Assembly (NCBI RefSeq): GCF_900119145.1
Contig: NZ_FPIY01000001.1
Span: 1,240,001-1,304,000 of the forward strand
Direction of reading: 5' to 3'
DNA length: 64,000 bases
Source of the DNA: Cellulophaga fucicola
GTDB taxonomy: Bacteria; Bacteroidota; Bacteroidia; Flavobacteriales; Flavobacteriaceae
The position numbers and the translations under genes were made by a program. Below, one piece after another: positions 25,988-34,062 of the stretch (its first letter is position 1; each line of letters starts with the position of its first letter). The notes under the pieces were generated by a model. The model saw nothing but the letters and a program-made list of their open reading frames with translations. It did no database searches and was not told the DNA's origin.

Positions 25988-27314
25988 ATTTAAATAGTTT
26001 TTTAATTCGTAAATTAAACAGTAATTTTTCTCCTCTACGTTCTATAAGTACCCTAACCTTTTTGCCTGGCAGATCGTCTACCATATGTGTTAGCTCTTGT
26101 AGTTTATATTTATGGGCTTCTTTTTTATTAACTGCTAAAATAACATCTCCTACTTCTAAACCTGCATTTTTTGCAGGACTATCTTCTCTAAGGTCTGACA
26201 CTATAATTTGTGGCACCAAACTAATAACAACTTCTTTATCAAAACTAATTTCGACTCCGTTAGAACCTGCATACTTACTTAATCCTTTAACCTTATTATT
26301 ACCACTTGCTTTATTCTCTTTTATATAACGCATACCTCCGTGTTGCATTGCCATTCCACTAGTTCTAAACCAAAAGGGCTTTTTATAGTTAGAATTTTTC
26401 TTAAAATAAATTTTACGTCTAGGATAATCTAACACCCAATTAAAACGTTTTAAAACTTCACCTCCTATACTACCGTTTCTCTCTCCAAATTTGGTTATAA
26501 ACTTTATAGAAGTGCTATCCGGAAATGCTGTCTTTGTATCTTCAATAATAAAACTGCCAAGCTTTAAATGATCTATTTTTGTCCTTTTACCATATATATC
26601 ACCACTTAGACCTTTACCTAAAAAATCTCCAAAATATTTATGAGGAACAGAAATTCCTTTATTCTCATTTTCAAAAAGCCAAACCGCATCACTACTACCA
26701 GAATCTACTAATAGCTTAACAGGAACATTCTTTTCACCTAACAATGCAGTTGCATTTACATATGCTTTTTTTCGTTCTATATGTAAAGGAAGTGATTCTA
26801 ACCTTTTACTTTTTTTATATTTATAAGCTAACGGATTACATACCTTTAAGTAGCTATTTGTGTAATTGATTTCTACTATATATTTTCTAAAAAAATCGTA
26901 ACCTAAAATACCGTGGACAGGTATTCCTAACTTAGAAGAAAAGTTTAACTCTTTATCCAACACCACATATATTTGCTGATTGTTGTTTTTGAAAGATTCT
27001 AACTCAAATGTATTCCCTTTAGAGCTAAGAGCCTTTACAGGTTCCCCACCACCGAGCCCTTTTATATTAATTTCCGAGACATTTTTAATATCAATAGAAT
27101 CTTGGTCAGAAAAATTAAATAATATAGGTTTACTTACTCCTGTATCTAAAATAAATGTAAGCTCTGTTCCATTAATCTTTGCAGGAATAACAATAAGGTT
27201 ATTAATCAGTTTAAACTTAATTTTTTCATAACTCTTCCCCTCTGGCAATTCAAAAGTTTGCGCTCCAGATATAAACGGAAAAAACATACATAAAAATAAG
27301 ATTCTTAGTGCCAT
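25986..27314 (-). CDS. Secreted retropepsin-like aspartic protease with PDZ domain
   Basis: A 442-residue protein from the start MALRILFL, with a signal peptide ending FISGAQ. It has two retropepsin-like half-domains, each with an aspartic motif: FILDTGVSKP in the first and LLVDSGSSDAVW in the second. Conserved glycine motifs follow them (HGILGYDFFRKYIV and GSIGGEVLKRFNWVLDY). A C-terminal PDZ domain (LREDSPAKNAGLEVGDVILAVN) probably binds substrate or regulates. Two D[TS]G motifs in one chain would let it form an active site like pepsin without dimerising. The substrate is unknown. An ATG nine codons upstream is possible but weakens the signal peptide. Confidence 0.9.
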   Translation of the reverse strand: MALRILFLCMFFPFISGAQTFELPEGKSYEKIKFKLINNLIVIPAKINGTELTFILDTGVSKPILFNFSDQDSIDIKNVSEINIKGLGGGEPVKALSSKGNTFELESFKNNNQQIYVVLDKELNFSSKLGIPVHGILGYDFFRKYIVEINYTNSYLKVCNPLAYKYKKSKRLESLPLHIERKKAYVNATALLGEKNVPVKLLVDSGSSDAVWLFENENKGISVPHKYFGDFLGKGLSGDIYGKRTKIDHLKLGSFIIEDTKTAFPDSTSIKFITKFGERNGSIGGEVLKRFNWVLDYPRRKIYFKKNSNYKKPFWFRTSGMAMQHGGMRYIKENKASGNNKVKGLSKYAGSNGVEISFDKEVVISLVPQIIVSDLREDSPAKNAGLEVGDVILAVNKKEAHKYKLQELTHMVDDLPGKKVRVLIERRGEKLLFNLRIKKLFK

Positions 27315-27460
27315 AAGTACTGTTTTACAACCCAATCTCACTTAAAATACAAAAAAAAAAGTTAAAGACCTTATTTTCAACCTTAAAATAGATAAAAATT
27401 AAGCATTATGATGTTGTTTTATATGCTTGTATTTCTCATTTTTGCCAAAAATATTTTTTT

Positions 27461-28651
27461 ATGCCGTCAATTTCAACAAAAGGGCTAGCAATGCCAGAAT
27501 CACCAATTCGCAAATTGGTGCCATTTGCAGAAAATGCAAAAAAAAGAGGAATAGAGGTTATTCACTTAAACATTGGACAACCAGATATTAAAACCCCTAA
27601 AGTTGCTCTAGATGCAGTAAAAAATAACACACTAGATGTTATTGCATATAGTAGAACTGAAGGATCTGAAACTTATAGAGAAAAAATAGCAGCTTATTAT
27701 AAAAAACAAAATATAGAAGTTACTGCTCAAGATATTATTGTAACTACTGGAGGCTCTGAAGCATTAGCTTTTGTAATGGGCAGTATTGCAGATGCAGAAG
27801 ATGAAATTATTATACCAGAACCATTTTACGCTAACTATAATGGTTTTGCTACAGCAGCTGGTGTAAACGTAGTTCCTGTTGTTTCTAAAATAGAAGACAA
27901 CTTTGCTTTACCGGCAATTGAGGAATTTGAAAAGTTAATTACACCTAAAACTAAGGCAATTTTAATTTGCAATCCAGGTAACCCTACGGGTTATTTGTAT
28001 AGTAAAGAAGAAATTAAAAAATTAGCTGCAATTGTAAAAAAACACAATCTATTTTTAATTGCTGATGAAGTATATAGAGAGTTTACTTACGATGGTAAAG
28101 AACATTACTCTATTTTACAAGAAGAAGGTTTAGATGAGAATGCTATTATAGTAGATTCTGTCTCTAAAAGATACAGTATGTGTGGTGCTCGTATTGGATG
28201 TTTAGTTTCTAAAAATAAAGAACTTGTAAAAACAGCTCTTAAATTTGCTCAGGCAAGATTATCGCCACCGACATATGCACAAATTGCAAGTGAAGCAGCT
28301 TTAGAAACACCACAAAGCTATTTTACAGATGTTATTGAAGAATACGTAGAACGTAGAAATATATTAATAGCTGAACTAGAAAAAGTAGAAGGTGTACGCG
28401 TTGCTAAACCACAAGGAGCTTTTTATTGCATAGCAGAATTACCTATTAAAGATGCAGATCATTTTGCACAATGGTTATTAGAAGATTTTAATGTTAATAA
28501 CGAAACAGTTATGGTTGCACCTGCTGCTGGCTTTTACGCCACTAAAGGCTTAGGTAAAAATCAAATTAGAATTGCATATGTCTTAGATAAAGAGCGTCTA
28601 AAAAGAGCTGTACAAATTATTAAAGAAGCATTAACCGTATATAAAGGTTAA
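27461..28651 (+). CDS. Class I/II PLP aminotransferase (aspartate aminotransferase type)
   Basis: A 396-residue cytoplasmic fold-I aminotransferase. The PLP lysine is K236 in VDSVSKRYSMCGARIG. Other motifs: NIGQPDIKTP at the N-terminus, VTTGGSEAL, the Asn/Pro motif CNPGNPTGYLY, ADEVYREFTYDG, and the C-terminal arginine region KNQIRIAYVL. It is closest in style to subgroup I-gamma aspartate/aromatic transaminases. The amino donor is not certain. It overlaps murB by one base (TAATG), so the two are coupled; the link between the two activities is not obvious. Confidence 0.9.
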   Translation: MPSISTKGLAMPESPIRKLVPFAENAKKRGIEVIHLNIGQPDIKTPKVALDAVKNNTLDVIAYSRTEGSETYREKIAAYYKKQNIEVTAQDIIVTTGGSEALAFVMGSIADAEDEIIIPEPFYANYNGFATAAGVNVVPVVSKIEDNFALPAIEEFEKLITPKTKAILICNPGNPTGYLYSKEEIKKLAAIVKKHNLFLIADEVYREFTYDGKEHYSILQEEGLDENAIIVDSVSKRYSMCGARIGCLVSKNKELVKTALKFAQARLSPPTYAQIASEAALETPQSYFTDVIEEYVERRNILIAELEKVEGVRVAKPQGAFYCIAELPIKDADHFAQWLLEDFNVNNETVMVAPAAGFYATKGLGKNQIRIAYVLDKERLKRAVQIIKEALTVYKG

Positions 28652-29667
28652 TGAATATAAAAGAAAACATATCATTAAAAGAGTACAACACCTTTGGCAT
28701 AGATGCTAAGGCAGCATACTTTTGCGAAGTAACTTCTATTAACGAACTTAAAGAAGCTGTTAGTTTAACCAACTACCCTAATAAGTTTATTATTAGTGGA
28801 GGCAGTAATATGTTACTAACTAAAGATATAGATGCTTTAGTAATTCGTATTGCACTTAAAGGTATAGAAGTTACCAAAGAAGATGATAAAAATGTTTGGC
28901 TAAAAGTAATGGCTGGTGAAAATTGGCACCAGCTAGTACTTTGGTGTATAGAGCATAATTATGGAGGACTAGAAAATATGTCTCTTATCCCTGGTAATAC
29001 AGGAACTGCTCCTATACAAAATATTGGTGCTTACGGGGTAGAGTTAAAAGATAACTTTGAGAGTTGCCAGGCTTTACATATTTCTAGCGGAGAATTACAC
29101 AATTTTACAAAAGAGGATTGTAATTTTGGCTACAGAGATTCTTTTTTTAAGAATGATGGCAAAGGCAAATACATAATTACTTCTGTAGTATTAAAATTAT
29201 CTAAAAAAGATCACCAGTTAAAAATATCTTATGGCGCTATAGAAGCCGAACTTTTAAAGAATAAAATTACAAAACCTACTATAAAAGATGTTTCTAATGC
29301 TGTAATAGCGATTAGAAAAAGTAAACTACCAGATCCTGCTGAATTAGGAAACAGCGGTAGCTTCTTTAAGAACCCAATAGTAGACAAATTTATTTTTGAT
29401 AACTTTATCCAAAATAATCCTGAAGCCCCATTTTATAAACTAACAGACGATACGTACAAAATACCTGCCGGCTGGTTAATAGAACAATGTGGATTTAAAG
29501 GAAAAAGATATGACGATGCTGGCGTGCACAAAAACCAAGCACTAGTATTAGTTAACTACGGAAAAGCAACAGGAACAGAAATTTTAAATCTATCAAAAAA
29601 GATACAAGAAGCTGTATTAGAGAAGTTTGAGATTAAGATTGATGCTGAAGTTAATATCATAAAATAA
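28651..29667 (+). CDS. murB: UDP-N-acetylenolpyruvoylglucosamine reductase
   Basis: An FAD enzyme that reduces the enolpyruvyl group to give UDP-MurNAc in peptidoglycan synthesis. 338 residues, type I (E. coli-like) with the full third domain. FAD-binding motifs are ISGGSNML, MSLIPGNTGTAPIQNIGAYG and YRDSFFK. The catalytic Ser is S237 in GNSGSFFKNP, and the catalytic Glu is in the C-terminal AEVNII. WLIEQCGFKGKR is also conserved. It is translated from an ATG overlapping the aminotransferase stop. Confidence 0.97.
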   Translation: MNIKENISLKEYNTFGIDAKAAYFCEVTSINELKEAVSLTNYPNKFIISGGSNMLLTKDIDALVIRIALKGIEVTKEDDKNVWLKVMAGENWHQLVLWCIEHNYGGLENMSLIPGNTGTAPIQNIGAYGVELKDNFESCQALHISSGELHNFTKEDCNFGYRDSFFKNDGKGKYIITSVVLKLSKKDHQLKISYGAIEAELLKNKITKPTIKDVSNAVIAIRKSKLPDPAELGNSGSFFKNPIVDKFIFDNFIQNNPEAPFYKLTDDTYKIPAGWLIEQCGFKGKRYDDAGVHKNQALVLVNYGKATGTEILNLSKKIQEAVLEKFEIKIDAEVNIIK

Positions 29668-29697
29668 CCCCTGAAACTAAAAAGCAACAGGGGTTAT
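29664..29697 (+). terminator. First hairpin after murB
   Basis: Stem ATAACCCCTG/CAGGGGTTAT with a 14-nt loop overlapping the murB stop. The T-tract is poor, so it may stabilise the 3' end. Confidence 0.55.
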
Positions 29698-29720
29698 ACC
29701 AAACCAAACTAACCAAAAAT

Positions 29721-29746
29721 AAGTGGCAGTAACCAGCTGCCTACTT
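29721..29746 (+). terminator. Second hairpin after murB
   Basis: Stem AAGTGGCAG/CTGCCTACTT with one bulged base, followed within 20 nt by a T-rich stretch. Confidence 0.5.
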
Positions 29747-29816
29747 AAGTTGTAAATATTTTTATTATCGCAATCAATTTTGTAATCTTGCGTTTAACTA
29801 TATACGTTGCAAAATG

Positions 29817-29851
29817 TATATTTGGATGCCGCATTGTAAAAAAAATTACAA
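29817..29851 (+). promoter_or_regulatory. Promoter and inverted repeat before the ECF sigma gene
   Basis: -7 box TATATTTG at 29817-29824. Ten bases downstream is an inverted repeat TTGTAA (29834-29839) / TTACAA (29846-29851) in the leader, a candidate operator. The start codon is at 29873. Confidence 0.4.
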
Positions 29852-29872
29852 AAATTAGCGCAACACAACTAT

Positions 29873-30436
29873 ATGAGTACACTACTTGAAAAACATATTG
29901 TAGAGTTACTACAAGACCGAGATGAAAAAGCAATATCTTTATTGTACGATCATTACGGTGATACTTTATTTGGGGTTGCCAATAAAGTGGTTAGAAACGA
30001 AGAGCTAGCACAAGACGTGCTACAAGAAAGTTTTGTTAAAATCTGGAAAAAAGCAGATTCTTACGACTCTTCTAAGGCTAAGCTATTTACCTGGTTATTT
30101 AGAATAACACGTAATACAGCTATAGATAAACTTAGAAGTGTAAACACAAAATCAGATAAGGAGATCCAAATAGATGTTTCAGACGTATATAATTTAGGTA
30201 CAGAGAGCACTAAGCCAGAATTAATGGATGTTAAGGACAACTTAAATAAGTTAGAACCTAAATATCAAATAGTACTGGAAGCCTTGTTTTTTGAAGGGAT
30301 GACCCAACAAGAGGCTAGTGAAGAGCTTAACATTCCTTTAGGCACAATAAAGTCTAGATTAAAAATAGGACTTAGAGAACTAAAGAAAATTTATGGCTCT
30401 ACGACATTAACTTTACTTATAATATTTTTGTTATGA
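29873..30436 (+). CDS. ECF RNA polymerase sigma factor
   Basis: A 187-residue sigma-70 family ECF factor. Region 2 is ISLLYDHYGDTLFGVANKV then AQDVLQESFVKIWKKADSY and AKLFTWLFRITRNTAIDKLR. Region 4 is LNKLEPKYQIVLEALFFEGMTQQEASEEL with the helix-turn-helix IPLGTIKSRLKIGL. It ends with an unusual hydrophobic tail (STTLTLLIIFLL). Its stop overlaps the next start by 4 nt (ATGA). That gene is its likely anti-sigma partner, so it should be held inactive until a signal arrives at the envelope. Confidence 0.94.
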   Translation: MSTLLEKHIVELLQDRDEKAISLLYDHYGDTLFGVANKVVRNEELAQDVLQESFVKIWKKADSYDSSKAKLFTWLFRITRNTAIDKLRSVNTKSDKEIQIDVSDVYNLGTESTKPELMDVKDNLNKLEPKYQIVLEALFFEGMTQQEASEELNIPLGTIKSRLKIGLRELKKIYGSTTLTLLIIFLL

Positions 30437-31197
30437 CAGATAAAATAAAAAAATTCTTAGAGTCAGACCTACTAGAAAAATATCTTTTAGGAACTACTTC
30501 TACAGAAGAGACACTAAAAGTAGAGCGCTACATAGCTATACACCCAGAGGTTAACAAAACCTACATTGAGTTACAAGATAACTTAGAGATTTTTGCTAAG
30601 TTACACGCTATGGACACTCCAGACGGATTAAAGAATAAAATCCTAGACAGAGTTAAAGCAGAGAAAAAATCGCACAGCAAGTTCTACAGGTATATAGCCG
30701 TTGCTTGTTCGTTAGCTTTTCTTTTTGCTGCAGCCTCATTCTTCTTTTGGAATCAGAATAAATCTTTAAAAGAAGAAAACACTATTGTTAACAATAAGAT
30801 GAAGACTATTGAAGACAATATGAAACAACAGTTAGAAGATGTTAGGAATCAATTTATTGTTCTTAATAATCCAAAAACAAAAAGGTATAATGTAAAAGGA
30901 AATACAAAGGCAAAAGAATTAAAAGCTGTTGCCTACATAAATCCTGTAAAAAAATTATCATACATAAATGTTAAAAATATACCTAATTTACCAGAAGACA
31001 AATGTTTACAAATGTGGGCAGAAGTAGATGGTAAAATGATAAACATTGGTATTATTAAAGACATTAGTGATAAAGACAAATTACTGGCATTACCATACGG
31101 AGATAATGCGGTAGGTTATATAACAATAGAACCTAAAGGTGGGAACAAGACACCAACAGTAGAAAATATTGTAGCTAATATATCATATGCAAACTAA
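30433..31197 (+). CDS. Anti-sigma factor, RskA-type
   Basis: A 254-residue single-pass membrane protein. The cytoplasmic N-terminus (~residues 1-85) has SDLLEKYLLGTTSTEETLKVERYI and is the expected sigma-binding part. It lacks the HxxxCxxC zinc motif of ZAS anti-sigmas. The membrane helix is IAVACSLAFLFAAASFFFW. A coiled-coil stalk (IVNNKMKTIEDNMKQQLEDV) leads to an RskA-like periplasmic domain (LQMWAEVDGKMINIGII, VGYITIEPKGGNKTPT). Overlaps the sigma gene by 4 nt, fitting stoichiometric expression. Confidence 0.9.
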   Translation: MTDKIKKFLESDLLEKYLLGTTSTEETLKVERYIAIHPEVNKTYIELQDNLEIFAKLHAMDTPDGLKNKILDRVKAEKKSHSKFYRYIAVACSLAFLFAAASFFFWNQNKSLKEENTIVNNKMKTIEDNMKQQLEDVRNQFIVLNNPKTKRYNVKGNTKAKELKAVAYINPVKKLSYINVKNIPNLPEDKCLQMWAEVDGKMINIGIIKDISDKDKLLALPYGDNAVGYITIEPKGGNKTPTVENIVANISYAN

Positions 31198-31231
31198 CGT
31201 TAAAGTATATGCATATAAAAGCTATAATTAG

Positions 31232-31239
31232 TATCTTTG
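31232..31239 (+). promoter_or_regulatory. -7 box (TATCTTTG) of the small membrane protein gene
   Basis: Matches TAnnTTTG, 14 nt before the start at 31254. It makes the small gene independent of the sigma/anti-sigma operon. Confidence 0.5.
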
Positions 31240-31253
31240 CCTAAAATTTAATT

Positions 31254-31463
31254 ATGAAATTAGTTTTAATAACCATAGGCCTATTAAGCCTTGGTTTTGC
31301 TGGAATTGCAATTAAAATATGGGCGAAGAAAGATGGCAAATTTGCAGGGACGTGTGCTAGCCAAAGTCCATTTTTAAATCAAGATGGACAAGCTTGCGGT
31401 ATGTGCGGCAAACTCCCTGCGGAGCAAGATTGCAAAAAGGAGGCATCAACAGAAATACAATAG
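31254..31463 (+). CDS. Small Cys-rich membrane-anchored protein
   Basis: A 69-residue protein with one N-terminal helix (LVLITIGLLSLGFAGIAIKIW) and a short exported tail. The tail has four cysteines: GTCASQSPFLNQDGQACGMCGKLPAEQDCKK, shown here only in outline: C34, C48, C51 and C60. The CGMC pair recalls redox or metal-binding motifs, but no domain is known. It has its own -7 box and its own terminator, and lies between two ECF sigma genes. The same type of protein occurs before sigma factors in other flavobacteria (recollection). Confidence 0.75.
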   Translation: MKLVLITIGLLSLGFAGIAIKIWAKKDGKFAGTCASQSPFLNQDGQACGMCGKLPAEQDCKKEASTEIQ

Positions 31464-31487
31464 GCAAATGCAAATTTGCCTTTTTTT
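31463..31487 (+). terminator. Terminator abutting the second ECF sigma start codon
   Basis: Stem GGCAAAT (31463-31469) / ATTTGCC (31474-31480), loop GCAA, then seven T directly followed by the ATG at 31488. It begins at the last base of the upstream stop codon. Confidence 0.75.
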
Positions 31488-32057
31488 ATGAAAATAACTG
31501 AAGAAGAACTTATTCCAAATCTACTAAAAGCCAAGGCGGGTAACCAAATTGCTTTTAGCAACCTCTTAGATACATTTTGGAATGATGTTTACGGCTTTTT
31601 ACTCGTTAGAACAGAAAACGAAAACGACGCAGAAGACCTAACTATACAGACTTTCTCCAAAGCTTTTGACAAAATAAACACCTATGATATGAGCTACAAG
31701 TTTAAAACTTGGCTTATAACAATTGCTAAAAACCTTCATGTTGATTTATTTAGAAAACGAAAAAAGAGTGTTCTAGAAAATATGAATTATGGTAATGATG
31801 ACGCAATAAAAGTATTAGATGATGCACCCACAATTGAAGATCAATTAATAATAGATCAAAACTTAGCTAATCTACTACACGATATTAAAAAGCTAAAACC
31901 CGCATATCAAAAAATTATAAACCTTCGTTACTTTAACGAACTGAGTTACGCAGACATAGCAACAGAACTTAACGAACCTATAAACAGCGTTAAGGTAAAA
32001 CTTCTAAGAGCAAAAAAGTTACTTGCAGAAATTATAAAAACAAAAGGTAAATCTTGA
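31488..32057 (+). CDS. Second ECF RNA polymerase sigma factor
   Basis: A 189-residue sigma-70 family ECF factor from MKITEEELIPNLL. Region 2: FSNLLDTFWNDVYGFLLVRTE, DAEDLTIQTFSKAFDKINTY, FKTWLITIAKNLHVDLFRKRKK. Region 4: LKPAYQKIINLRYFNELSYADIATEL and EPINSVKVKLLRAKKLL. It is distinct from the sigma factor at 29873, and no anti-sigma gene follows: lipA is next. A start four codons upstream (MPFFMK) would place the initiator inside the terminator hairpin's T-tract, so 31488 is preferred. Confidence 0.92.
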   Translation: MKITEEELIPNLLKAKAGNQIAFSNLLDTFWNDVYGFLLVRTENENDAEDLTIQTFSKAFDKINTYDMSYKFKTWLITIAKNLHVDLFRKRKKSVLENMNYGNDDAIKVLDDAPTIEDQLIIDQNLANLLHDIKKLKPAYQKIINLRYFNELSYADIATELNEPINSVKVKLLRAKKLLAEIIKTKGKS

Positions 32058-32081
32058 CCTCTACTCTATTATAACTAACGC

Positions 32082-32109
32082 TATTTTGTTCGTATATTTG
32101 TACAAAATA
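32082..32109 (+). promoter_or_regulatory. lipA promoter framed by an inverted repeat
   Basis: -7 box TATATTTG (32093-32100) sits in the centre of a perfect 8-bp inverted repeat TATTTTGT (32082-32089) / ACAAAATA (32102-32109). A repressor bound there would block the promoter. The start codon is 5 nt after the repeat. Confidence 0.45.
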
Positions 32110-32114
32110 TTTTT

Positions 32115-32990
32115 ATGAGTACTACTACTGCAGAAAACGTACATCCACCTAAAGGAAAACCAAAATGGTTACGAGTTAAGCTACCTACTGGTAAAAAGTA
32201 TACACAGTTAAGAGGCTTAGTAGATAAATACAGCTTAAATACTATATGCACTTCTGGTAGTTGCCCAAATATGGGTGAATGTTGGGGAGAAGGAACAGCT
32301 ACTTTTATGATCTTAGGTAACGTATGTACAAGGTCATGTGGTTTTTGTGGTGTTAAAACAGGCAGACCTGAAGATGTAGATTGGGAAGAACCAGAAAAAG
32401 TTGCACGTTCTATTAAAATTATGAGCATTAAACATGCTGTAATTACTTCTGTAGATAGAGATGACTTAAAAGATATGGGTTCTATTATATGGGCAGAAAC
32501 TGTTAAAGCCATAAGAAGAATGAACCCTGAGACAACTTTAGAAACACTAATTCCTGATTTTCAAGGAATGGGTACACACTTAGATCGTATTTTAGAGGTT
32601 GCTCCCGAGGTTATTTCTCATAACATGGAAACCGTAAAAAGACTTACTAGAGAAGTACGCATACAAGCTAAATACGAAAGAAGTTTAGACGTTTTACGTT
32701 ACTTAAAAGATAATGGTGCCAGAAGAACTAAATCTGGAATTATGCTAGGTCTAGGAGAACAAGAAGATGAAGTTATAAAGGTTATGGAAGACCTTAGAAA
32801 TGCAAACGTAGATGTTGTAACTATTGGTCAATACCTTCAACCTTCTAAAAAACATCTTCCTGTTAAGGAATTTATTTTACCAGAGCAATTTAAAAAGTAT
32901 GAGGAATTAGGCTTAGAAATGGGCTTTAGACATGTAGAAAGTGGCGCTCTAGTTCGTTCATCATACAAAGCGCATAAACATATTAACTAA
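32115..32990 (+). CDS. lipA: Lipoyl synthase
   Basis: A radical-SAM enzyme that inserts two sulfurs into the octanoyl group on carrier proteins of pyruvate and 2-oxoglutarate dehydrogenase and the glycine cleavage system. 291 residues. The auxiliary [4Fe-4S] cluster cysteines are C45, C50 and C56 ([12 protein letters not shown]). The radical-SAM cluster is C71, C75, C78 ([10 protein letters not shown]). The third auxiliary ligand, Ser in the C-terminal [10 protein letters not shown], is present. All ligands intact. Follows the second ECF sigma gene by 57 bp but has its own -7 box. Confidence 0.97.
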   Translation: MSTTTAENVHPPKGKPKWLRVKLPTGKKYTQLRGLVDKYSLNTICTSGSCPNMGECWGEGTATFMILGNVCTRSCGFCGVKTGRPEDVDWEEPEKVARSIKIMSIKHAVITSVDRDDLKDMGSIIWAETVKAIRRMNPETTLETLIPDFQGMGTHLDRILEVAPEVISHNMETVKRLTREVRIQAKYERSLDVLRYLKDNGARRTKSGIMLGLGEQEDEVIKVMEDLRNANVDVVTIGQYLQPSKKHLPVKEFILPEQFKKYEELGLEMGFRHVESGALVRSSYKAHKHIN

Positions 32991-33051
32991 AACAGTTAAG
33001 GTTTACCCGCATACATATTAACTTATTTAAGGATTATTTTTTCGTATTAAA

Positions 33052-34062
33052 ATGAAAAAAATAAATATAGGCATCAACGGTTTTGGTAGAATTGGTCGTA
33101 CCCTTTTTAGACTACTACAACAACACCCACACATAAATGTAGTTGCTATTAATGATTTAGCAAATGCACAAACATTAGCACATTTATTAAAATACGATAG
33201 TATTCACGGTGTTTTTAAAGAAGAAGTTTCTAGTACAGAAAGCACAATTATAGTAAATGGCAATGTCATTTCTTTAACAAACGCAACCTCTCCTAAAGAC
33301 ATTCCTTGGAGCAAAAACAATGTAGATTTAGTTATAGAGTCTTCTGGTAAGTTTAAAACTACTGAAGATTTAAATTATCATATAAAAAACGGAGCAAAAA
33401 AAGTTATTTTATCTGTTCCACCAGTAGATAATTCTATAAAAATGATAGTTTACGGCATTAATCATTCTGATATTACAGAAGACGACAATATTATATCTAA
33501 CGCCTCTTGTACTACCAACAATGCTGCTCCAATGGTTAAAGTTATACACGATTTATGTGGTATAGAGCAAGCATACATTACTACAATACACTCGTACACC
33601 ACAGATCAAAGCTTACACGACCAGCCTCATAGAGATTTACGAAGAGCAAGAGCCGCTGGACAATCTATAATACCTACAACTACAGGAGCCGCTAGAGCTT
33701 TAACCAAAATATTTCCAGATTTGGCAAATGTTATTGGCGGTTGTGGCATACGTGTACCTGTAGCAAATGGATCTTTAACAGACATTACTTTTAATGTAAA
33801 AAAAGAAACATCTATAGCAGAGATTAATAATGCCTTTAAAGATTATGCCGCTAATAGTTTAAAAGAAATTATGTATTACACCGAAGATCCTATTGTTTCT
33901 ATAGATGTAAACAATAGTTCTTATTCTTGTACGTTTGATTCTCAGATGACTTCTGTTATTGGTAAAATGGTAAAAGTTATTGGTTGGTATGATAATGAAT
34001 CTGGTTACAGTAGTAGAATTATTGACCTTGTAAACTTGTTGATTAATAAAAAATATATTTGA
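33052..34062 (+). CDS. gap: Glyceraldehyde-3-phosphate dehydrogenase
   Basis: It converts GAP to 1,3-bisphosphoglycerate, or the reverse in gluconeogenesis. 336 residues. The NAD-binding fold starts INGFGRIGRTLFRLL. The Asp in VVAINDLAN favours NAD over NADP. The catalytic cysteine is C153 in NASCTTNNAAPM with its His in TTIHSYTTDQ. TTGAARAL and WYDNESGYSSR are conserved. Its last bases overlap a TTG start of a hybrid histidine kinase (4 nt), an unusual pairing for a glycolytic gene. Confidence 0.96.
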   Translation: MKKINIGINGFGRIGRTLFRLLQQHPHINVVAINDLANAQTLAHLLKYDSIHGVFKEEVSSTESTIIVNGNVISLTNATSPKDIPWSKNNVDLVIESSGKFKTTEDLNYHIKNGAKKVILSVPPVDNSIKMIVYGINHSDITEDDNIISNASCTTNNAAPMVKVIHDLCGIEQAYITTIHSYTTDQSLHDQPHRDLRRARAAGQSIIPTTTGAARALTKIFPDLANVIGGCGIRVPVANGSLTDITFNVKKETSIAEINNAFKDYAANSLKEIMYYTEDPIVSIDVNNSSYSCTFDSQMTSVIGKMVKVIGWYDNESGYSSRIIDLVNLLINKKYI

